Positions 62,005 to 64,000 of a stretch of DNA of 64,000 nt are shown here, one piece after another. Origin of the DNA: an uncultured Pseudomonadales bacterium (lineage in GTDB: Bacteria; Pseudomonadota; Gammaproteobacteria; Pseudomonadales; Azotimanducaceae). The position numbers and the translations under genes were made by a program. The notes below the pieces were generated by a model that was not told the origin of the DNA, searched no databases, and was given only the letters and a program-made list of their open reading frames with translations. The stretch is from positions 3,224,001 through 3,288,000 of the forward strand of contig OY282447.1 in assembly GCA_958296165.1 (NCBI GenBank). The letters run 5' to 3'. How positions within the stretch are numbered: the stretch's first letter is position 1; each line of letters opens with the position of its first letter.

Positions 62005-63948
62005 CTACCGAACCGCTGTCTCGGTTGGCGTCGCGGTGACCCCGCTGCCTATGTGCTTGTCCAGGAAGCCGAGCAGGTGTTCGAAGTACTCGCGGCGGCC
62101 CTCTTTGCCGGCAAAGCCGTGGCCTTGGTTGCTGTCGGTGTACCAATCGACTTCCTTGCCGGCATCGCGCAGAGCGTCGCGCATGCGTTGCCCGTGTACG
62201 ATGGGAGTGCGCCGGTCGAGGCCGCCGTGGGCAATCATCACCGCGGCTTGGATGCGGTGCGCTTGGTAGACGGGCGAACGTTCTCTGCGCAACTCCGGAT
62301 TGGCGCCGAGGACGCGACGCAGATAGTGTACGCCGGCTCTGCGCGCTCGAATGTCGCCGACTTTCTCAACTAGCGAGAGGTCGAAAAGGCCGGAAGTGCC
62401 GATCGCACAGCGATACAGCGTCGGCTCGCGCACGGCGCCCATCAGCGCCGAGTAGGCGCCGTAGCTGCCGCCGTAGATGCACACGCGCTCCGGGTCGGCT
62501 ATGCCGGCCGCCACGGCCCAGCGCGTGGCATCGGTAACGTCGTCTTGCATCTTGCCGCCCCACTGGCCGAAGCCAGCGCGCATGTAGGCATCCCCGTAGC
62601 CGCTCGAACCGCGATAGTTCACCTGCAGAACGTGGTAGCCGCGGCTTGCGAGCAATTGCGCTTCGCTGTTGAAGCCCCAGCGATCGCGCACTTGGTGCGG
62701 CCCGCCGTGTACGAGTACCACCATTGGCCCCGGCTTCGGTGCGTCTGGGTGGCTGGTGACGTAGCCGTAGACCGTGAAGCCGTCGCGCACCTTGAACTCG
62801 ACCGGCATCATCGGGCTCAGCGCGTCTGGCTGCAGGCGCGGGCGGCGACTCACCAGCGGGTCGGCCTGCGTGGACTTCACGTTGACCATCATGAAGTCGC
62901 CCGGCTTGCGATCGCTGGCTATCAACGCCACCAGCAAGCTGTGATCTCGGCTGGAGCTGGTGAAGGTGATCAAGTCGTCCGGGTAGGTCTTGCGCAGCAT
63001 GGCGTGGGTGCGCGCCAACGGATGGTCGGGCGCCGTGTAGACCACATCCGGGTAGTGGTGTTCGAAGCCAACGGCCCACAGATTCCGCTCGCCAAAGTCG
63101 AACCACGTGGATGCGACGTCGACTATTGGATGGCGCACGATGATCTTGCCGTGGCTGTTGGCGGCGGTGTCGTAGATGCCGAGGCCGACGGTGGCGGCCC
63201 CGCGCGAATCGAAGGTGTAGAACTTGCCGGACGTGCCCGCGTAGCGCAACGGCGTCCAGCCCGGTTCGGCGTAGGCGTGGCTCTGCACCAACTGCCACTC
63301 ACCGCGCCCTTCGCGGTGGTGCACCTCGGTTTGGTCGTCCGCAGTCTGGCCGGTGCTAAGCGTTATTCGGCCGGCATGATCCGGCATCAAGCCGCCCCAA
63401 GGAGCCGCGCCGCGGCCAACGCGGTTCGCGGACGTCAAGGGATTGCGCGCCGCTCGGGCGCTCGGCGAGACCACGTTCACCTTGAAGGCTTCGAGGAACC
63501 TGTCCCGGGCGGTTTGGATCAGGATGTGTGCGGGGTCGTCCGGCAGCACATCCAAGACCGTCCCCCAGCCGAGACGCCTGACGATGCCGCCTTCGACTGG
63601 CACCACCATCAATTCGCCGGTACGGCCGAGGCCTTCGACGCGACCTAGGCTGTTGGCAGGGAAGACCAGAACGTGCTGGTCGCCAACCCAGAGCAAGTCG
63701 GCTATCTCGCGGTCTTCGCCGAAATTGCGATTGACCTTGATTTCGTTGTCTGGGTAGGTGACGACGCGAAAGATAGCGCCGCCCTCGTGCCGCATGGTGA
63801 GTGCCAAGTACTCGCCGGTGGGCGAAATGGCCACGGTGCCGTAATCGGCTGGATCCGTGAAGGCGGCGATGGGCAGCAGCTCGCCATAGCTCGCTGCTGC
63901 CCACAGGCATGCCGCCGCGCAGGTGATGTGCGGTCGCCGGCCTGCCAT
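62005..63948 (-). CDS. S9 family (prolyl-oligopeptidase-like) peptidase
   Basis: About 647 residues from the ATG at 63948, giving a likely signal peptide; an upstream ATG at 63984 adds a Ser/Arg-rich leader. The N-terminal beta-propeller spans residues about 40-400. The alpha/beta-hydrolase domain has 'PMVVLVHGGPHQVRD', the nucleophile in 'VCIYGGSYGAYSALMG', the Asp in 'VMIAHGGLDRRTPIVHG' and the His in 'DSNQGHGFAGKEGR'. S9 peptidases cut short peptides. The protein would be exported to the periplasm. It converges on the GH32 gene with an 11-base gap. Confidence 0.88.
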   Translation of the reverse strand: MAGRRPHITCAAACLWAAASYGELLPIAAFTDPADYGTVAISPTGEYLALTMRHEGGAIFRVVTYPDNEIKVNRNFGEDREIADLLWVGDQHVLVFPANSLGRVEGLGRTGELMVVPVEGGIVRRLGWGTVLDVLPDDPAHILIQTARDRFLEAFKVNVVSPSARAARNPLTSANRVGRGAAPWGGLMPDHAGRITLSTGQTADDQTEVHHREGRGEWQLVQSHAYAEPGWTPLRYAGTSGKFYTFDSRGAATVGLGIYDTAANSHGKIIVRHPIVDVASTWFDFGERNLWAVGFEHHYPDVVYTAPDHPLARTHAMLRKTYPDDLITFTSSSRDHSLLVALIASDRKPGDFMMVNVKSTQADPLVSRRPRLQPDALSPMMPVEFKVRDGFTVYGYVTSHPDAPKPGPMVVLVHGGPHQVRDRWGFNSEAQLLASRGYHVLQVNYRGSSGYGDAYMRAGFGQWGGKMQDDVTDATRWAVAAGIADPERVCIYGGSYGAYSALMGAVREPTLYRCAIGTSGLFDLSLVEKVGDIRARRAGVHYLRRVLGANPELRRERSPVYQAHRIQAAVMIAHGGLDRRTPIVHGQRMRDALRDAGKEVDWYTDSNQGHGFAGKEGRREYFEHLLGFLDKHIGSGVTATPTETAVR

Positions 63949-64000
63949 TGCGCGGCTAGACGCCAAGTGCCTCCGAGCGCCCATCAGCGGTCGTCGGAAG

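Noticed and set aside
1-64000. CRISPR arrays, tRNA or rRNA genes
   Set aside because: I saw no regularly spaced direct repeats and no cloverleaf-like sequences on reading both strands. Small tRNAs could be missed by eye.

Overview
The window is GC-rich, densely packed DNA from a Gram-negative bacterium, most likely an uncultured proteobacterium. The evidence is an AcrB-type RND efflux pump with its adaptor, a lipobox-bearing TPR lipoprotein, RecJ, and many SDR, PhyH, MaoC, acyl-CoA dehydrogenase and nitronate monooxygenase genes of the kind common in marine and host-associated lineages. No rRNA, tRNA or plasmid gene was recognised, so genus cannot be fixed. Genes often overlap by ATGA and use GTG or TTG starts.

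Layout. 1-1.2 kb: end of a degraded toxin-antitoxin patch (AbiEii tail, AbiEi, HicB, HicA relic). 1.2-13.8 kb: DUF429 protein, a PEP-synthase/rifampicin-phosphotransferase-like enzyme, the stump of an ASPIC/UnbV protein with a frameshifted TPR lipoprotein, an unknown protein, a PhyH dioxygenase, a two-gene ABC exporter and an SDR. 13.8-26.2 kb: an accessory island. It holds an eroded DUF2235 hydrolase, an ISAzo13-type IS, a damaged DUF6361 gene and large SF2 helicase, an unknown gene split by an IS1380-type IS with a clean 4-bp duplication, an AAA ATPase plus DUF4276 pair, a D12-class adenine methylase and an orphan MbcA/ParS-type antitoxin. It looks like a decaying defence island. 26.2-32.4 kb: three different AAA ATPases (one with DUF4143, one probably with a C-terminal nuclease), an ankyrin protein and a broken hydrolase.

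32.5-51 kb: mostly ordinary metabolism. It has a PhyH protein, an epimerase, a flavin oxidoreductase, a second copy of the ankyrin gene behind a GPP34 (GOLPH3-like) gene, recJ, xdhC and a MocA-like gene, a zinc-type dehydrogenase, NAD kinase, nitronate monooxygenase, an SbcD-like phosphoesterase, an acyl-CoA dehydrogenase and an RND efflux pair. 51.2-55 kb: a lower-GC block with two small unknown genes (one frameshifted), an Mrr-like nuclease and an AAA/PD-(D/E)XK protein. 55-64 kb: a class III aminotransferase, D-2-hydroxyacid dehydrogenase, histidine phosphatase, MATE pump, MaoC hydratase, a GH32-like protein without its usual acid/base residue, and an S9 peptidase.

The main theme is accessory-gene decay. 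About eight loci carry frameshifts, truncations or insertions, and nearly all lie in defence-type or laterally acquired genes while the housekeeping genes are intact. The candidates most worth following are the DUF6361-helicase-(split gene)-AAA-DUF4276 island, the 51.3-53.0 kb module and the ankyrin/GPP34 pair. All functions come from reading translated sequence by eye; no database search was run.
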